A stretch of DNA of 36,814 bases from Gemmatimonadota bacterium (GCA_007121775.1 SKJY01000095.1:1-36814), one strand, 5' to 3'. Shown: positions 18,705 through 28,136, numbered from the stretch's first letter. The notes: generated by a model from the sequence alone, not told the origin. Program-made: numbers and translations.

Positions 18705-18851
18705 TCAGGTATCCGAACCGATGTACCCACACTGCACGAGGGTGCTCTGGGTGCAGTCGTCAGCGAGGTCGATGCCGGTGGGTCCCAAGTCACTGCAGGC
18801 GGCGAGGAGAGCAAAGGCGGCGAAGGCGGCGAGGATTCGGACGGTGCGCAT
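18705..18851 (-). CDS. Very small putative lipoprotein (48 aa), absent from the supplied ORF track
   Basis: MRTVRILAAFAAFALLAACSDLGPTGIDLADDCTQSTLVQCGYIGSDT: signal peptide with LLAAC lipobox; ggaga 7-8 nt upstream of ATG. Confidence 0.68.
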   Translation of the reverse strand: MRTVRILAAFAAFALLAACSDLGPTGIDLADDCTQSTLVQCGYIGSDT

Positions 18852-18980
18852 GGTCAGGTCTCCGATCTGTCGAGGATTGATTCGAGGGGGTCAGGCTGGC
18901 CCCTGCCAATCAGTATCGACCACAACTTGCGGCGCCCAACAATTGGATTCCCGGGTAAAACATACACATTCCGTCTAATT

Positions 18981-19799
18981 ATGAAGATCGCCCCCCGCCC
19001 ACTCATTGTATTGCACCCGGATCGCTTGCTTCGAGACCGTCTGCAACGCTTCTCCCGGAGCCGCTTCCAGATGGCCACCGTGGATGAATGGAGTGATCTT
19101 AGGGAGGCTGTAGCCGGTGCGCCGCCGGCCGCCGTCGTGGTGGTTGATCCGTATCACGGACAGGACCGGAATGGTGGGCCCTCTCCCCACCTCTACAACG
19201 TGCTGAAGGCATTTCCCTCGGCTACGGTCATCGCCGCCCTGGACTCGGACCCAGCCCGCTATCGGGATCTCTGGCTCCTGGGAGACTGGGGGATCGCGGA
19301 GATCCTTCAGATGGAGGAGGACGTCACCAGCGAGTCCATTCGGCGTCGGCTCTACACCGCCCGAGCCCAGCACATGAGACGCCTCCTGACCCACGATCGG
19401 GGTGCCCCACTCACCGGACGGGCCCGTTCCCTCATCGATGCGGCGGTAGAGACGGTCATGTCCGGGGGGCATCCCAAAGACCTGGCCTCCACGCTGGGCT
19501 TCTCGCCGTCCACCCTCCTTCGTTGGTGCCAACGATCCCAGCTCCCCACCCCCCGGAGGCTTCTCCTCTGGATGCGGGTCCTCTTTGCCTCGGCCCTCCT
19601 GGATGATCCGGGCCATACCGTCTTCAGCGTAGGGCTGGCCTGCGGATACTCCGGGGATCAGGCGCTGCGACGCGCCATCCGGTCGGTGGTTCCGTACACC
19701 CCCACCCAACTCCGGCGGATGGGGGCCTTCGAAACGGTATCGGAAGCGTTCTTCCGGGAACTGGCCGAACTCCGCGACGACCGGGCCGACAAACGATGA
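18981..19799 (+). CDS. AraC-type HTH regulator with N-terminal receiver-like domain
   Basis: C-terminal double HTH (HPKDLASTLGFSPSTLLRWCQRSQLPTPRRLLLWMRVLFASALLDDPGHTVFSVGLACGYSGDQALRRAIRSVVPYTPTQLR); N-terminal RPLIVLHPDRLLRDRL...AVVVVDPY. Confidence 0.8.
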   Translation: MKIAPRPLIVLHPDRLLRDRLQRFSRSRFQMATVDEWSDLREAVAGAPPAAVVVVDPYHGQDRNGGPSPHLYNVLKAFPSATVIAALDSDPARYRDLWLLGDWGIAEILQMEEDVTSESIRRRLYTARAQHMRRLLTHDRGAPLTGRARSLIDAAVETVMSGGHPKDLASTLGFSPSTLLRWCQRSQLPTPRRLLLWMRVLFASALLDDPGHTVFSVGLACGYSGDQALRRAIRSVVPYTPTQLRRMGAFETVSEAFFRELAELRDDRADKR

Positions 19800-20998
19800 C
19801 GGGCAGAGGCCGAAGTTCCAGGCGAGAGCGGGCGGGGCTGGATAGCTCCCACCGTGGGGATGTCCAGGGGCGCGAGCCACCGAGGGACGAACTCCAGTCC
19901 GTGGGTCTCATCTCCGCCGAGCTACTCCACGACCTGGCCAGTCTCCTGGCCCTGCTCGAGGGGAGGCTCGCCGTGGCCCGTTCAGAGGCCACACTTGGAC
20001 GCCCCAACTCCTCGGACCTGGCTCTGGTCCAGAAGGACACCCGGGAGCTCCGCCGGATGGTCCGGGATATCCTCGCGGAGCTGCATGCCGGAGAGGCGCC
20101 ACGGTCTTCGTCCTGGATGGTGGCTCCCCTCCTGGAGGAGTCGATCCAGCGTTGGCTGTCATCCGCTCCGAAGGTAGAGGCATCCCTGGAGATGCGTCTT
20201 CCAACTGGGTGTCGGGTCGCCGGCCCCCGTACGTTCCTGACCCGAGCCCTGGGCAACCTCATCCGCAATGCCTCCCGGCACGCCCGGAGCGCCATTCGCC
20301 TGTCCGCCTGGTCGGAAGATGACGACAGGATTCTGGAGATCCGGGTCGAGGATGATGGAAACGGGGTCCCGGAGGAGTTCCGAACCGTCCTCTTCGATCC
20401 CTTCATCTCCAGTCGCCAGGGTGGAGCCGGCCTTGGCCTGTCCTTCTCCCGCTGGGCCTGCCGGCGCCTGGGTGGCGATCTCGAGTTGCTCCCCTCTCCC
20501 GGGAGTCTGGGAGGCGCCGTCTTCCGCCTCTGGTTGCCCCTATCCCCCGCTTCAACCTCAGAAGTAGGCAAGGGCAATGCGGACCGACCCACAGGAAGCA
20601 CCCTCCTCCCCGCCGGGCTCCGGATCGCCGTGGTGGATGACGACCCAGCGCTCCGGAGGGTCCTCCGGCGACGCTTCGAGAGAGAGGGTGCTCGGGTCTT
20701 CCTGCCGGGTATCCCTCCCCGGGACCGGACCGGTGATCTCCTTGGCGAACTCGCCGCCTGGAATCCTCAGGTCATCCTCCTGGATCTGAACCTGGGATCC
20801 ATCTCCGGGGAGGACCTCTTCGAAACCCTCGCTCGTCGCTATCCGCATCTGGCCGGTCGGGTCATGATCCTCACGGGGGGAGGCCCTCCGGAGCGGGCTC
20901 TTGGGGTCCCGGTCATGAACAAGCTCCAGGACTGGGAAGAATTGATCCGTCAGATCGCCAACCTCCTTGAGGGAATGGAGCGACCGGGCGACAGTTGA
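19796..20998 (+). CDS. Hybrid histidine kinase with C-terminal receiver domain, no obvious sensor domain
   Basis: H-box-like ELLHDLASLLALLEGRL, N-box NLIRNASRHARSAIRL, G-boxes VEDDGNGVP and GGAGLGLSFSRWACRRLGGDLEL, then RIAVVDDDPALRRVLRRRF...VILLDLNLGSISGEDLFETL...VMILTGGG; ATGA overlap with the upstream gene. Confidence 0.88.
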   Translation: MTGRGRSSRRERAGLDSSHRGDVQGREPPRDELQSVGLISAELLHDLASLLALLEGRLAVARSEATLGRPNSSDLALVQKDTRELRRMVRDILAELHAGEAPRSSSWMVAPLLEESIQRWLSSAPKVEASLEMRLPTGCRVAGPRTFLTRALGNLIRNASRHARSAIRLSAWSEDDDRILEIRVEDDGNGVPEEFRTVLFDPFISSRQGGAGLGLSFSRWACRRLGGDLELLPSPGSLGGAVFRLWLPLSPASTSEVGKGNADRPTGSTLLPAGLRIAVVDDDPALRRVLRRRFEREGARVFLPGIPPRDRTGDLLGELAAWNPQVILLDLNLGSISGEDLFETLARRYPHLAGRVMILTGGGPPERALGVPVMNKLQDWEELIRQIANLLEGMERPGDS

Positions 20999-21091
20999 CA
21001 GGATCTCTCCCGGTGGAGAGCCTTCCCTCCTGACGGCTCACCTTGAGCCGGGCCCCGCCGGGCTCCTCCCTGCATTCCATCTTCAGGAGTT

Positions 21092-21976
21092 GTGCTCGTG
21101 GACCCCATCGTTCACAACTTCGACCCCTTCCTCTTCCGGATTGGAGAAGGGTTCGGGGTCCGCTGGTATTCCCTTCCCTACATGCTGGGGATGCTCTTCA
21201 CCTGGTGGTCGCTACGGAATGCGGCCCGCCAGCGGCGCATCCGTAATCTCACCGAGGCCGACGCTGAGAACTTCGTCCTCATCGCCATCGTGGCTGCCCT
21301 CGTAGGTGCCCGATTCTTCCACGTCTTCGTCTTCGAATTCGACCGCTACGGCTTTGACCCGGCAGCCTGGATCGCCGTGTGGCGGGGGGGACTGGCCTTC
21401 CATGGCGGACTCGTGGGAATCGTCCTCGCGGTCATCTGGTTCGCCCGCAGTCGCGGGATCGGGATCTACCGCCTGACGGACCGGATTGCGGTACCGGTGG
21501 CACTGGCACTGGCGCTGGGACGCATCGCCAACTTCATCAACGCCGAGATGTACGGAACTCCGTATGACGGACCCTTCTGCGTGGATTATTCGCAGAACCA
21601 GTACATGGCGAGGCCACCCCAGGAGTGCCGCCATCCCACCCAGCTCTACCAGATGTTGAAGAACTTCGGGCTGGCAGGCGGTCTCCTACTCCTGAGGGAG
21701 AGGTTACGTCCCCGTCCGGGAGTGATCACATGGTCCTTCATCGCCCTCTACGGGTGGATCCGCTTCGGCCTCATGTTCGTCCGGGATGAGCGTACCGTGG
21801 CCGCCGGGCTGACCCTCTCCCAGATCTTTTCGGGGCTCATGGGTCTGCTGGGGGTGGCCATGCTCATCTGGGTCCTCACCCACGATCCGGTGGAGGATCC
21901 GCCCGAGCGCACCGACAACCGCCCCCGTCCACGTCCCCGACGCCAATCGGGAACCGGTCGGCGGGAAGGTCGCTGA
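21092..21976 (+). CDS. lgt: Prolipoprotein diacylglyceryl transferase
   Basis: GLAFHGGLVGIVLAVIWFAR, LGRIANFINAEMYG, RHPTQLYQM and FGLMFVRDE motifs; GTG start. Confidence 0.95.
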   Translation: MLVDPIVHNFDPFLFRIGEGFGVRWYSLPYMLGMLFTWWSLRNAARQRRIRNLTEADAENFVLIAIVAALVGARFFHVFVFEFDRYGFDPAAWIAVWRGGLAFHGGLVGIVLAVIWFARSRGIGIYRLTDRIAVPVALALALGRIANFINAEMYGTPYDGPFCVDYSQNQYMARPPQECRHPTQLYQMLKNFGLAGGLLLLRERLRPRPGVITWSFIALYGWIRFGLMFVRDERTVAAGLTLSQIFSGLMGLLGVAMLIWVLTHDPVEDPPERTDNRPRPRPRRQSGTGRREGR

Positions 21977-22034
21977 CGGCGGGCGATCCGGGAACCCTAT
22001 AAGCTGAGTCATCGGCCCGGTGGCCCATCCAACC

Positions 22035-22700
22035 ATGACTTCTTCCCAAAGGCAGGACACCGTGACAACCGCCCTCCTCGTGGTGGATGTTCAGCCGGAT
22101 TTCCTTCCAGGCGGGCGCCTGGCCGTTGCGGAGGGGGACCGCATCCTCCCGGGGATCCGCAGGCTCATGGAGTCCGGTGCCTTCCACCTCCAGGTTGCGA
22201 CCCAGGACTGGCACCCCGCGGGGCATGCCTCCTTCGCGTCGGCCCACCAGGGGCGAGATCCCCTGGAAACCATCCAACTGCACGGGCACCAGCAGGTCCT
22301 CTGGCCCGACCACTGCGTTCAGGGATCACCCGGAGCGGAGCTGCACCCCGATCTTCCCTGGACCCGGGTCGATGCGGTGATCCGGAAGGGGACAGACCCG
22401 GCGGTGGATTCATATTCCGGGTTCCGCAACAACTGGGGCCCGGGAGGGGACCGCCCCCCGACGGGGCTGGAGGGATACCTCCGGGAACGAGGGATCCAGC
22501 AGGTAGTGGTCTGTGGGCTGGCCAGGGACTACTGTGTCCGCTGGACAGCCGAAGACGCCGCCGCCGCCGGTTTCGACACCACCATGGTCTGGGACCTCAC
22601 CCGATCTGTGGATCCTTCCGGAGACGACCTGCTCCGGAAGGAATTGGAGGCCGCCGGCGTCCGACTCGTGAACGCACAGCACCTGGAGACGTCCCCATGA
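22035..22700 (+). CDS. pncA: Nicotinamidase / isochorismatase-family hydrolase
   Basis: ALLVVDVQPDFLPGGRLAV, ATQDWHPAGHASFA, VLWPDHCVQGSPGAELHPDL, VVCGLARDYCVRWTAEDAAAAGF. Confidence 0.92.
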   Translation: MTSSQRQDTVTTALLVVDVQPDFLPGGRLAVAEGDRILPGIRRLMESGAFHLQVATQDWHPAGHASFASAHQGRDPLETIQLHGHQQVLWPDHCVQGSPGAELHPDLPWTRVDAVIRKGTDPAVDSYSGFRNNWGPGGDRPPTGLEGYLRERGIQQVVVCGLARDYCVRWTAEDAAAAGFDTTMVWDLTRSVDPSGDDLLRKELEAAGVRLVNAQHLETSP

Positions 22701-23224
22701 CGCACCGCCTCCCGATCCTCGCCGGCACCCTGACCCTCACCTTTGCCCTCACCGGCTGCGATCCCGCCCCAAGCCCCGATCTCGTGGGCGAGGCGGAAGG
22801 AGGCGCACGCTGGATCTCCGGTACGGTAGATGAGCGGTTCCAACAGATCGGAGACCAGATCCCTGGTTTCAGCGCCGCAATGTGGGAGGTGGCCCATCGC
22901 TACCGGGAACTCCACTGGGCCATCGAGGATGAGAATTGGGCCTACGCCGACTACCAGGTGGACAAGATCGCCGGTGCGGTTGAGCGAGGAATCATCCGCA
23001 GGCCCGGGCGGGCCGAATCGGCACGGGAGTACTTTCTCGGCGAGCCGGTGGACCGATTCCGGGCCGCGCTGGACGCCGGGAATCCCGACGACATCCTCAG
23101 GGAGTACGACGCCTTCACCACCGCCTGCAACGATTGCCACGCAGCCGAGTACATGTGGTTCATCCCGGTAGGTCCGCCTGCGGCCCGGAGTACAGTGGTC
23201 CAGCCTGGCACCGAGCTCCGGTGA
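22697..23224 (+). CDS. Small lipoprotein with CxxCH motif (cytochrome c-like)
   Basis: Lipobox TFALTGCDP; FTTACNDCHAAEYMWFIP. Confidence 0.75.
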   Translation: MTHRLPILAGTLTLTFALTGCDPAPSPDLVGEAEGGARWISGTVDERFQQIGDQIPGFSAAMWEVAHRYRELHWAIEDENWAYADYQVDKIAGAVERGIIRRPGRAESAREYFLGEPVDRFRAALDAGNPDDILREYDAFTTACNDCHAAEYMWFIPVGPPAARSTVVQPGTELR

Positions 23225-23253
23225 ACCCCGGCGCAGAACCACGCTGAACAGGA

Positions 23254-23286
23254 GCGCCGCCACCCCACGGTGCAGGGTGGCGGCGC
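23254..23286. terminator. Strong GC hairpin between the cytochrome-like gene and the APC permease
   Basis: Perfect 12-bp stem gcgccgccaccc / gggtggcggcgc with 9-nt loop; no T-tract, so termination is not assured. Confidence 0.45.
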
Positions 23287-23335
23287 CGGTTCGATTCCCT
23301 ACTTCCGCTCCCCCTCTCCTCCGGCTTTTCTCGCC

Positions 23336-24649
23336 ATGTCCGGTCCTGCAGGGAACAGCGGTACTCTGCTCCGAGAGGTGGGTCTCCCGGGAGCTGTATT
23401 CATGGGCTTGGGCTCCATCGTGGGCACCGGGCTCTTCCTCTCCCTGGGCATCGCCGCCGGCGTGGCAGGTAGCGCGATCCTTCTGGCCCTCCCCCTGGCA
23501 GCGCTCCTGGCTCTGGCCAACGGACTATCCTCGGCTCAACTCGCCGCCACCCATCCTGTAAGTGGCGGAACCTACGAGTATGGATACCGCTTCCTATCGC
23601 CAGGGCTGGGCTTCACCGCCGGGCTCATGTTCCTTCTGGCCAAGGGCGCATCAGCGGCCACCGCCGGACTCGGGGTGGGGGGCGCCGTCCTGCTGCTCCT
23701 TGGCGACGGAGCGCCCGGTGGCTGGCTCCTGGTGACGCTGGGAGCCGGCGCCGTCCTGCTCCTCACCCTCCTGGTGGGCGGTGGGATCCGACGCTCGAAC
23801 CTTGCCAATCTCGTCATCGTCGGGATCACCCTGCTCCTCTTCGCCTGGTTCCTCGTGAGCGGCACCATCACAGCCACCGGGACTGCCGAATCGGGGGTCG
23901 GACTGGAAGGCCTCTGGACCGACGCGGGAGATGTGGGTGCCGGAGCGCTATTCCACGCCACCGCACTCCTCTTCGTGGCCTTCACCGGGTACGGCCGGAT
24001 CGCCACCCTTGGAGAGGAGGTGAAGGAGCCCCGACGAACCATCCCCCGTGCCATATGGGCTACCCTCACCGTCGTCACCATCCTCTACATCGGCGTGGCG
24101 GCGGTAGCCCTGGCGGTTCTGGGGCCCGAGGGATTCGCCCGAGCCACGGACGAGACCTCAGCTCCCCTCCAGGTGGTGGCTGAGGCCATGGGATCCACCA
24201 CCTTGGCCGCAGCCATGGGGATCGCCGCCATCACCGCCATGGCCGGGGTGCTCCTCAACCTGATTCTGGGGCTCTCCCGGGTTGCCCTCGCCATGGGCCG
24301 CCGGGGTGACCTTCCCAGGGCGCTGGGGAAGGTTCATGTGGCAAGCGGCAGTCCGCGGGTGGCGGTGGGAGTGGTAGGCGCCGCCATCCTCCTCATGGTC
24401 CTGCTGGGTGATGTTCGAGCCACCTGGTCCTTCTCGGCCTTCACCGTCCTCATATACTACGGGATCACCAATCTGGCGGCCCTCCGCCTCTCGTCCGAGC
24501 AGCGGCTCTACCCCCGGTGGGTAGCGGTTGCGGGTCTTCTGAGCTGCTTCTTCCTGGCCTTCCAGGTGGAAGCCCGCTACTGGGCTATGGGACTCGGACT
24601 CCTAGCGGTGGGGCACCTTGGCCGCCTGGCCTTTCGGAAGATGGGATGA
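23336..24649 (+). CDS. APC family amino-acid permease
   Basis: REVGLPGAVFMGLGSIVGTGLFLSLG, multiple TM segments, FVAFTGYGRIATLGEEVKEPRRTIPRAI. Confidence 0.92.
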   Translation: MSGPAGNSGTLLREVGLPGAVFMGLGSIVGTGLFLSLGIAAGVAGSAILLALPLAALLALANGLSSAQLAATHPVSGGTYEYGYRFLSPGLGFTAGLMFLLAKGASAATAGLGVGGAVLLLLGDGAPGGWLLVTLGAGAVLLLTLLVGGGIRRSNLANLVIVGITLLLFAWFLVSGTITATGTAESGVGLEGLWTDAGDVGAGALFHATALLFVAFTGYGRIATLGEEVKEPRRTIPRAIWATLTVVTILYIGVAAVALAVLGPEGFARATDETSAPLQVVAEAMGSTTLAAAMGIAAITAMAGVLLNLILGLSRVALAMGRRGDLPRALGKVHVASGSPRVAVGVVGAAILLMVLLGDVRATWSFSAFTVLIYYGITNLAALRLSSEQRLYPRWVAVAGLLSCFFLAFQVEARYWAMGLGLLAVGHLGRLAFRKMG

Positions 24650-24687
24650 GACTGCATTTCGCCACCCTACCCAGCGGGTTCTGAGAC

Positions 24688-25173
24688 GTGACTGAGCCTT
24701 CCTCCTTCGGCCGCAACCGGGATGGAGACAGAGACCGGAGACCGCACGACGATCCCGATCTGGAATCCGACCTCCCGCCCGACCTGGACACCCTCCCGCG
24801 CCCCCCCTTGAGGGAGCTCATGGAGCGGACACCCAGCCGGCTGGCGCTGGAAGCGGTGGTGGGCGCCGGCGGTGGGATGGCCCTCTCCCTGGCCCTTCCG
24901 GAATGGGGGCTGGGCCCCTTCGGCTTCGCCGTGGCGGGGGCGCTGGCGGCGCCGGTAGCCCTCCTCCTGACTCCCGTCCACGGTTCCCTCTCCTACCGGG
25001 CCATCCGGTATGGATTCGGACTTTCCCTCCCGGTCATTCTGGTCACCTCCTTCGTGGTTGGGGCCGACGGCCTCCTCCTTGAAGACCTCCTGGTTCTGGG
25101 CCTCTTCCTCTTCTGTATCGGCGCCGTAGGCCACGGGGCCGTAGCCGCTGCCCTGGATCGATTCGAAGGCTGA
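24688..25173 (+). CDS. Hypothetical membrane protein (161 aa)
   Basis: Acidic N-terminus then several hydrophobic segments; GTG start. Confidence 0.65.
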   Translation: MTEPSSFGRNRDGDRDRRPHDDPDLESDLPPDLDTLPRPPLRELMERTPSRLALEAVVGAGGGMALSLALPEWGLGPFGFAVAGALAAPVALLLTPVHGSLSYRAIRYGFGLSLPVILVTSFVVGADGLLLEDLLVLGLFLFCIGAVGHGAVAAALDRFEG

Positions 25174-25307
25174 CTCCGCGCCATACGAGATGCCCCCTCA
25201 CATGGACAGATGCCCCAAGAGTCGGTTACTATGGATTTGTTTGGGGAGGAAGGCGTCCCTCGGACTCCCTCCTCCTGTGCACAACCCTCTTGAAGGAATG
25301 GTGGGAC

Positions 25308-25724
25308 ATGATTCGGAAGAGCCTCATGGGAGCCATGGTACTCCTCGCGGCCTTCGCGTTCGCGGCCTGTGACACCGTCACGGACCTGGGTGAGGTTTCC
25401 TTGGCTGGAAGTTGGGACAGTATGGGTGCCCTCCAAGCCGAAACCGGTGGCCTGAGCGTGTTCTTCGAGCACCCCGGCCCCGATGGAGCCTTTGGCGGGA
25501 GTTGGCGGGAGCGGGGCGCCACTGGGCAGGTAAGCGGCACGGTGACCGGTGGGTCCAATCAGGGAGGCCAGGTCACCTTCGTACTGCGGAACTTCCGGGG
25601 TCAGAACATGGAGTTCACGGGCCGGCTGAACAACCGGTTCGAGATGCAGGGTGACCTGAGTGGCCTCCCCCTCGATCGGCCTGCCGTCTTCCGCTACTAC
25701 AGCGCCCGCACCACCGCCAACTGA
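25308..25724 (+). CDS. Hypothetical lipoprotein (138 aa)
   Basis: MIRKSLMGAMVLLAAFAFAACDTVTDLGE lipobox; beta-rich Gly/Ser sequence. Confidence 0.72.
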   Translation: MIRKSLMGAMVLLAAFAFAACDTVTDLGEVSLAGSWDSMGALQAETGGLSVFFEHPGPDGAFGGSWRERGATGQVSGTVTGGSNQGGQVTFVLRNFRGQNMEFTGRLNNRFEMQGDLSGLPLDRPAVFRYYSARTTAN

Positions 25725-25735
25725 AACTCCATTCC

Positions 25736-27316
25736 ATGAAGCGAACCCACCCCCAGACCCGTCGGGGGTGGGGCGTTGCTCTTCTGGCGGCGCTCCTCCT
25801 CCCGGCGGCGCCGCAGCTCCATGCCCAAGCCGCTCCTCTCCAGGGGCTGGACGACTTCATCGAGGCGGGGATGGCCGAGTGGGGAATCCCCGGTATGGCG
25901 GTGGCCGTCGTCCACCGGGACCGGGTCATCCACAGTCAGGGCTATGGGGTCCTCCGCCTCGGTGAAGATCGAGCCGTGGATCAGCACACCCTCTTCGGGA
26001 TCGCCTCGGTCTCCAAGGCCTTCACGGCTGCGGCGCTTGGCATCCTTGTGGACGAAGGTCGCTTGGACTGGGACGATCCGGTCACCCGACACCTCCCCGA
26101 CTTCCGGCTCTACGATCCGTACGTCACGGAAACGGTGACCGTCAGGGACCTCCTGGCCCACCGGGTGGGGGTCGGTCGGATGACGGGAAACCGCATCCAG
26201 TGGCTCCCTGCCAGGGAGCGTACCGAACTCATGGAGCGAATCCGCCACCTGGGACCCGAGCAGACGTTCCGTAACGGCTACGTCTACTCCAACGTCATGT
26301 ACATGGTGGCAGGGGAGGTGGTCCGCGCCGTCTCGGGGCAGAGCTGGGACGATTTCGTGGAAGAGCGGATCTTCCGCCCCCTGGGAATGGACCGGAGCAA
26401 TACCTCCGTTACCCGGATCGCCCAAGGGGAGAACGCAGCCTGGCCTCACCAGGAGATCCGGGGTGAGGTGGTGCCCATACCCCGGCGGAACTTCGACAAT
26501 GTGGGTGCTTCCGCCTCCATCAACACCTCGGTGGACCAACTCACCACCTGGATGCGCCTCCATCTGGGTGAACCGGGTGAGGTGGATGGAATCCGCCTCC
26601 TTTCGCCGGGGAGCGTGCGGGAAATGCACCGGGCCCAGAACGCCCTCGGGGATGCCGGCCTCTCCGGTGGACTCGCCAGTTACGGGCTGGGATGGCGCAT
26701 CAGCAGCTATGAAGGACGCCGCATGTCCCAGCACGGGGGCGCCACCGACGGGATGAACACCACCCTGGTGCTCCTTCCCGAAGAGGAACTGGGGATCGTG
26801 ATCACCACCAACACCTTCAACTCCTTCATGAATGCGGTGGCCAACCGCATCATGGACCGGTTTCTGGAGATCGACGATCGTCCCTGGGACCGGAACATCC
26901 GCGCATCCTACCTGGCCTCCTACCAGCGGGCCATGGCCGCCAGGGATTCGGTGGATGCAGCCCGGGAGGAGGGGACGGACCCGTCGGGCCCCCTCACGGA
27001 CTTCACCGGGACGTTCTATGACCCGCTCTACGCCGATGTGGAGGTGACTCTTGAAGGAGACGAGCTGTCCATCGCCTTCTGGGGTGGTGACAACGATCAG
27101 GTCCTGACACTGGAGCACTGGCATCACGACACCTTCCGAGGGCACTGGCGAAACCCGGCTCAGCGGGAAGAGTTCGTCTGGTTCACCCGGGATGACAGCG
27201 GCGAAGTGAACCAACTCCACATCCGCTGGACACTTCGACCCCTTCTCCTTCAGGCAGGCACCTACCCGGCCAACTACACCCGGACCGTGACCTTCCAGCG
27301 GACCGACGCCCCCTGA
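25736..27316 (+). CDS. Serine hydrolase, beta-lactamase/class C family, DUF3471-like C-terminus
   Basis: FGIASVSKAFTAAALG (SxxK), YVYSNVMYMVAGEVV (YxN), MSQHGGATDGMNTTLVLLPEEELGIVITTN (HxG). Confidence 0.92.
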   Translation: MKRTHPQTRRGWGVALLAALLLPAAPQLHAQAAPLQGLDDFIEAGMAEWGIPGMAVAVVHRDRVIHSQGYGVLRLGEDRAVDQHTLFGIASVSKAFTAAALGILVDEGRLDWDDPVTRHLPDFRLYDPYVTETVTVRDLLAHRVGVGRMTGNRIQWLPARERTELMERIRHLGPEQTFRNGYVYSNVMYMVAGEVVRAVSGQSWDDFVEERIFRPLGMDRSNTSVTRIAQGENAAWPHQEIRGEVVPIPRRNFDNVGASASINTSVDQLTTWMRLHLGEPGEVDGIRLLSPGSVREMHRAQNALGDAGLSGGLASYGLGWRISSYEGRRMSQHGGATDGMNTTLVLLPEEELGIVITTNTFNSFMNAVANRIMDRFLEIDDRPWDRNIRASYLASYQRAMAARDSVDAAREEGTDPSGPLTDFTGTFYDPLYADVEVTLEGDELSIAFWGGDNDQVLTLEHWHHDTFRGHWRNPAQREEFVWFTRDDSGEVNQLHIRWTLRPLLLQAGTYPANYTRTVTFQRTDAP

Positions 27317-27333
27317 GTCCGGAGGCCGAGCCA

Positions 27334-28122
27334 TTGCAAGCCCGATGGCTGGGTTCAGGAGAACGGCCTCCCGTGCTCCTTCTCCATGGTTTCACCGGGT
27401 CATCCCGGAGTTGGCCCACCTTCCTCCTCAATGGACTCTCCCAGGATCGGCCGGTCCTGGCGGTAGATCTTCCCGGGCACGGCGCAACGCCCGCCCCGTC
27501 CCCAGGAGAAGGAGGATTCTCCGCTACTCTCGACGCTCTCGTCCGACTCCTCGATGCGGAGGGGATTTCCTCCGCCGACTGGATCGGGTACTCCATGGGG
27601 GGCCGCATCGCCCTTGCCGGGGCGCTCACCCACCCGCATCGGGTGCGCCGTCTCGTGCTGGAGAGCGCCTCGCCGGGCCTCGCCACACCCCGGGGCCAGG
27701 AACTCCGCAGAAGCCGGGATGAGACCCTGGCCCGGAGGATCGAGGAAGAGGGAATCGCCTCCTTCGTGGATTTCTGGATGGGCCTTTCCCTCTTCGCATC
27801 CCAGAAACGGCTCCCGGAACCGATGCGGCGGGCCACCCGGGAGGCCCGACTCCGGCAGGACCCTGACGCACTGGCCCTGTCTCTCCGAGCCCTGGGCACC
27901 GGGAGCCAGCCCTCCTACTGGCCCCAACTCCCCCACTTCGGGAAACCGGTGCTCCTTCTCACCGGCGCCTTGGACCGGAAGTTCCAGGAGCTGGCTGATC
28001 GCATGGCGAAGGCCCTCCCGGCGGCCCACCGTCACACCGTCCCGGAGGTGGGCCACGCCGTCCATCTGGAAGATCCTGCGGCCTGGGTAGAGGCGGTGGT
28101 CGCCTTCCTCGACGCCCCGTAG
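27334..28122 (+). CDS. Alpha/beta hydrolase, MenH-like
   Basis: LLLHGFTGSSRSWP, IGYSMGGRIAL nucleophile elbow, LVLESASPGL, catalytic GHAVHLEDP; TTG start. Confidence 0.85.
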   Translation: MQARWLGSGERPPVLLLHGFTGSSRSWPTFLLNGLSQDRPVLAVDLPGHGATPAPSPGEGGFSATLDALVRLLDAEGISSADWIGYSMGGRIALAGALTHPHRVRRLVLESASPGLATPRGQELRRSRDETLARRIEEEGIASFVDFWMGLSLFASQKRLPEPMRRATREARLRQDPDALALSLRALGTGSQPSYWPQLPHFGKPVLLLTGALDRKFQELADRMAKALPAAHRHTVPEVGHAVHLEDPAAWVEAVVAFLDAP

Positions 28123-28136
28123 GCTCTCGGATCTAC

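Noticed and set aside
23281-23300. tRNA T-loop-like string ggttcgattcc after a GC hairpin
   Set aside because: No matching 5-bp T-stem, no acceptor or anticodon arms; coincidence next to a terminator-like hairpin.
25189-25217. Short direct repeat agatgcccc twice, 20 bp apart
   Set aside because: Nine-base repeat only; plausible by chance in a GC-rich intergenic region.
27334-28122. Calling menH as part of a menaquinone cluster
   Set aside because: Fold and motifs fit MenH-like hydrolases but no other men genes are in the window, so the symbol is not assigned.
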